This document shows, one piece after another, positions 5,409-6,210 of a stretch of DNA of 6,210 nucleotides. Position numbers and translations under genes: made by a program. Within the stretch, counting starts at the first letter, position 1; every line of letters begins with the position of its first letter. The stretch lies in the NCBI GenBank assembly GCA_003456765.1, contig DMOT01000107.1:1-6210 (forward strand). Direction: 5' to 3'. The DNA comes from Bacillota bacterium (GTDB taxonomy: Bacteria > Bacillota > DTU025). The notes under the pieces were generated by a model that saw only the letters and a program-made list of their open reading frames with translations, did not search any database and was not told where the DNA came from.

Positions 5409-5919
5409 GCAACAGAGGCTGGTTGACGCTTCGATCAAGACTTTCACCCGAGATCATCGACATAGATGACGGAGCCTTTGCGACAAGCTGTCTCCGAATT
5501 CCACCTTCGTGTCTATGACTTGCCTAGTCAATCAGCGTGCATACCTGCAATAAGGAAAACAGGCAAGAAATCGGCTGATGGATAACGGACAAGAGTTTGT
5601 GGTAGCCATGTTCTGACCCGCTTTGGCATTGCTAGACGTATGGCTCCCAGGCTCATGATGAGTGATCATGTTTAGATGGTCATGCTTAATCTAATAGGCT
5701 ATGCTGAGAATAGATGGAGGCGCTGACATGGAAAGGCGACTACAGTAAGAGATCCACTAAGTAATTCGGAAAAAGGTATCTTGCTTTGGTTGAGCGACTA
5801 AGTTCTGAATTGCAAATGATCCAGGCCCAAGGGTTGGGAAGGGACTGGTCGGGGCTTGCTCAGAACTAATGCTATTACCCGGTCGTAGGCGAAGCTGTGC
5901 AGGGTGAGGGACCAGCAGA
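5409..5919. other. Gene-free region, possibly with mobile-element debris
   Basis: No frame here looks like a functional gene, and stops are frequent in all frames. A short reading at 5578-5613 gives M-D-N-G-Q-E-F-V-V-A-M-F and then a stop, resembling the D-N-G-x-E-F motif of DDE integrase-core transposases; it may be a decayed remnant or chance. Two small inverted repeats are present: CATGAT (5654-5659) with ATCATG (5665-5670), and AGTTCTGA (5801-5808) with TCAGAACT (5860-5867). Neither has a terminator-like T-run. Confidence 0.45.
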
Positions 5920-6007
5920 GCCAAATGGCCCATGGTGGGCCAAAATTTCGGCAAATGACCCGGGGCGGGCCAAACCGGGGGAAAATGACCCACAGTGGGC
6001 CATTCTA
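5920..6007. repeat. 88-bp repeat, copy 1, with three 17-bp palindromes at 30-bp period
   Basis: The unit contains TGGCCCATGGTGGGCCA (5926-5942), TGACCCGGGGCGGGCCA (5956-5972) and TGACCCACAGTGGGCCA (5986-6002). Each has 7-bp arms around a 3-nt centre; the first is perfect and the other two have one mismatch. The 13-nt A-rich spacers give an exact 30-bp period. Multiple same-direction binding sites are known at the ends of IS21-family elements, where the transposase IstA binds, and the sequence resembles such ends. No istA or istB is in the window, so the element identity is inferred. Confidence 0.85.
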
Positions 6008-6122
6008 TGCTACATACATGAAGCGGGTACCGGGGCTGATCGGCTGGCGATTATCTGCCCAGCTAGAGCCGCTGCCACTACATAGAGGAATTCTGGTCTG
6101 CACTGGGCAGGGGGCTGGCAAT

Positions 6123-6210
6123 GCCAAATGGCCCATGGTGGGCCAAAATTTCGGTAAGTGACCCGGGGCGGGCCAATCTGGGGGAAAATGACCCACAGTG
6201 GGCCATTCTA
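6123..6210. repeat. 88-bp repeat, copy 2, direct, reaching the window edge
   Basis: A direct copy of the unit at 5920-6007, with 84 of 88 bases identical by eye and an offset of 203 bp. The palindromes are at 6129-6145, 6159-6175 and 6189-6205. All four differences lie in or next to the spacers between palindromes, which fits selection on the 17-bp sites. The 115 bp between the copies show no clear similarity to the sequence before copy 1. The window ends exactly at the end of this copy, so further copies or a transposase may follow. Confidence 0.85.

Noticed and set aside
5654..5670. CATGAT/ATCATG hairpin as a terminator
   Set aside because: The six-pair AT-rich stem is weak, is followed by only three T, and lies about 250 nt after the nearest gene.
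5801..5867. AGTTCTGA/TCAGAACT inverted repeat as the ends of a small mobile element
   Set aside because: Eight-base arms 51 nt apart with no target duplication seen; easily chance.
5757..6196. Minus-strand frames encoding repeated W-P-x-x-G-H segments
   Set aside because: The protein repeats are just the translation of the palindromic DNA repeats; both copies produce the same pattern and have no ribosome binding site.
5920..6210. CRISPR array
   Set aside because: The 17-bp units vary, the 13-nt spacers are too short, and the whole 88-bp block including spacers is duplicated, unlike a CRISPR array.

Overview
This 6.2 kb window most likely comes from an anaerobic, moderately GC-rich member of the Bacillota (Clostridia-like). 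The evidence is indirect. Most genes have AGGAGG-type ribosome binding sites, with some GTG and TTG starts. A PadR regulator is paired with a DUF2812 membrane protein. A small membrane CXXC protein of the CD1871A type sits between a TlpA/ResA-like thioredoxin and a membrane polyferredoxin. No rRNA, tRNA or other taxonomic marker is present, so the assignment is an inference.

Layout. (1) 1-489, plus strand: the C-terminal part of a class I SAM-dependent methyltransferase, cut by the window edge. (2) 492-974, minus strand: an unrecognised 160-aa protein, tail to tail with the methyltransferase and only 2 nt away. (3) 975-1419: a roughly 440-nt stretch with no convincing gene, holding the 5' regions of two divergently transcribed units. 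(4) 1420-4271, plus strand: a tight four-gene cluster of a HemN-like radical SAM protein, a membrane-anchored TlpA/ResA-like thioredoxin, a 54-aa CXXC membrane protein and a membrane 4Fe-4S protein; gaps are 37, 4 and 3 nt, so it is probably one operon. (5) 4298-4346: overlapping inverted repeats that form two mutually exclusive hairpins. (6) 4347-5408, plus strand: a sigma-A-like promoter with a 19-bp palindromic operator over its -10 region, then padR (probable TTG start) and an overlapping DUF2812 membrane-protein gene. (7) 5409-5919: no intact gene, possibly a transposase scrap. (8) 5920-6210: two 88-bp direct repeats 203 bp apart, each built from three 17-bp palindromes at an exact 30-bp period. 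They resemble the repeated terminal sites of an IS21-type insertion sequence, but no transposase gene is in view.

How the genes may work together. The polyferredoxin, the small CXXC protein and the extracytoplasmic thioredoxin look like parts of an electron path across the membrane: reduced Fe-S clusters feed thiol chemistry outside, perhaps replacing CcdA/DsbD, which is not seen here. The radical SAM protein also needs low-potential electrons and may share the pathway or act on a tetrapyrrole. This is the most interesting system in the window, and its function is inferred only from family membership and gene order. The PadR-DUF2812 pair looks like a separate, self-regulated two-gene unit.
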